The position numbers and the translations under genes are program-made. Shown piece by piece: positions 63,544 to 64,000 of a stretch of DNA of 64,000 nucleotides; the stretch's first letter is position 1; each line of letters begins with the position of its first letter. The notes below the pieces were generated by a model that was not told the DNA's origin, ran no database searches, and saw only the letters and a program-made list of their open reading frames with translations. The DNA comes from Gordonia sp. KTR9 (GTDB lineage: Bacteria > Actinomycetota > Actinomycetes > Mycobacteriales > Mycobacteriaceae): the NCBI RefSeq assembly GCF_000143885.2, contig NC_018581.1, positions 2,046,001 through 2,110,000 of the forward strand. Reading direction: 5' to 3'.

Positions 63544-64000
63544 ATGACGCTTGCTGCAGAGAACTTCCTGCTCCCGAATGGAACGTTCTTCGTTGTCCTG
63601 CTCATCTTCGTGATTTTGCTGCTGGTCATCCGCAAGTTCGTGGTTCCGCCGATCCAGCAGGTCCTCGAGGAGCGGGACGCGATGATCCACTGCACCGTGG
63701 AGGACAATCGCACCGCCGCCGCCGAATTCGAGGATGCGGACGTGCAGTTCCGTTCGCTCCTGAAGGAAGCGCGCGGTGAGGCCACCGCCAAGCGCGACGA
63801 CGCTCGCGCCCAGGGTCGTGAACAGCTGAACGAGATGAAGCAGGCGGCGACCGCCGAGGCCGACGCCGCTCTGCAGTCGACCAGCTCCGAGCTGGCGACG
63901 CAGGGTGAGCAGGCCGCCTCGACGGCTGCAGCTGATGTGGACGCACTCGCCAAGACGCTTGCGGCGCGTGTGCTCGGTGTCGACTCGGCCACTCTTTCCG
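63544..64000 (+). CDS. atpF: ATP synthase F0 subunit b (N-terminal part)
   Basis: Peripheral stalk subunit, cut by the right edge of the window after about 152 codons. ATG 63544 begins MTLAAENFLLPNGTFF; a single membrane helix lies at about residues 14-31 (VVLLIFVILLLVI). A long Ala/Glu/Arg-rich amphipathic helix follows, as expected for the stator. 47 bp after atpE. Confidence 0.93.
   Translation, partial: MTLAAENFLLPNGTFFVVLLIFVILLLVIRKFVVPPIQQVLEERDAMIHCTVEDNRTAAAEFEDADVQFRSLLKEARGEATAKRDDARAQGREQLNEMKQAATAEADAALQSTSSELATQGEQAASTAAADVDALAKTLAARVLGVDSATLS

Overview
High-GC actinobacterial chromosome segment, most likely Gordonia or a close relative in the Mycobacteriales. The evidence is the gene order argS-lysA-hom-thrC-thrB-rho-rpmE-prfA-prmC-sua5-wecA-atpI-atpB-atpE-atpF (the Rv1292-Rv1306 order of Mycobacterium tuberculosis), a fused Kgd 2-oxoglutarate enzyme, an MspA-family porin, PapA-type acyltransferases, many GTG starts, and several genes whose start codon lies 6-8 nt after a TANNNT -10 box (leaderless transcripts). 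The genus call is an inference from sequence reading alone.

Layout. 1-6119: end of a DNA glycosylase-like gene, a CorA metal transporter divergent from an orphan OpuAC/ProX-type lipoprotein, then a Baeyer-Villiger monooxygenase + SDR operon divergent from a TetR regulator with a palindromic operator, and a DUF4383 membrane protein. 6231-20958: the most unusual block, a putative exported, multiply acylated glycolipid locus. It has three stand-alone condensation-domain (PapA-like) acyltransferases, a DrrAB-like ABC exporter, a GT2 glycosyltransferase, three GtfA/B-like glycosyltransferases and two further HxxxD acyltransferases, with no PKS, NRPS or FadD. 21036-36692: kgd, a single-chain asymmetric ABC exporter, EcsC-family protein, glutathionyl-hydroquinone-reductase-like protein, DHA2 MFS pump, SbcD-SbcC.

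36749-41230: tRNA-Arg(CCG) followed by a visibly less GC-rich accessory block. It holds a decayed HNH endonuclease, an MspA porin, an unrecognised secreted protein, a PA-domain lipoprotein with an odd open frame upstream, and a large near-perfect hairpin. A 13-bp direct repeat flanks the block. 41235-44370: HSL-type esterase, small methyltransferase, DUF305 and DUF3105 proteins.

44522-64000: the conserved arginine/lysine/threonine biosynthesis-rho-translation-ATP synthase locus. It is interrupted between rho and rpmE by a 44-bp tandem repeat array and an apparently iron-regulated (IdeR-box) operon of a flavodoxin-less CysJ-type reductase and a HemS/HmuS-like protein, and between sua5 and wecA by a divergent SHMT-like gene. 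The window ends inside atpF.
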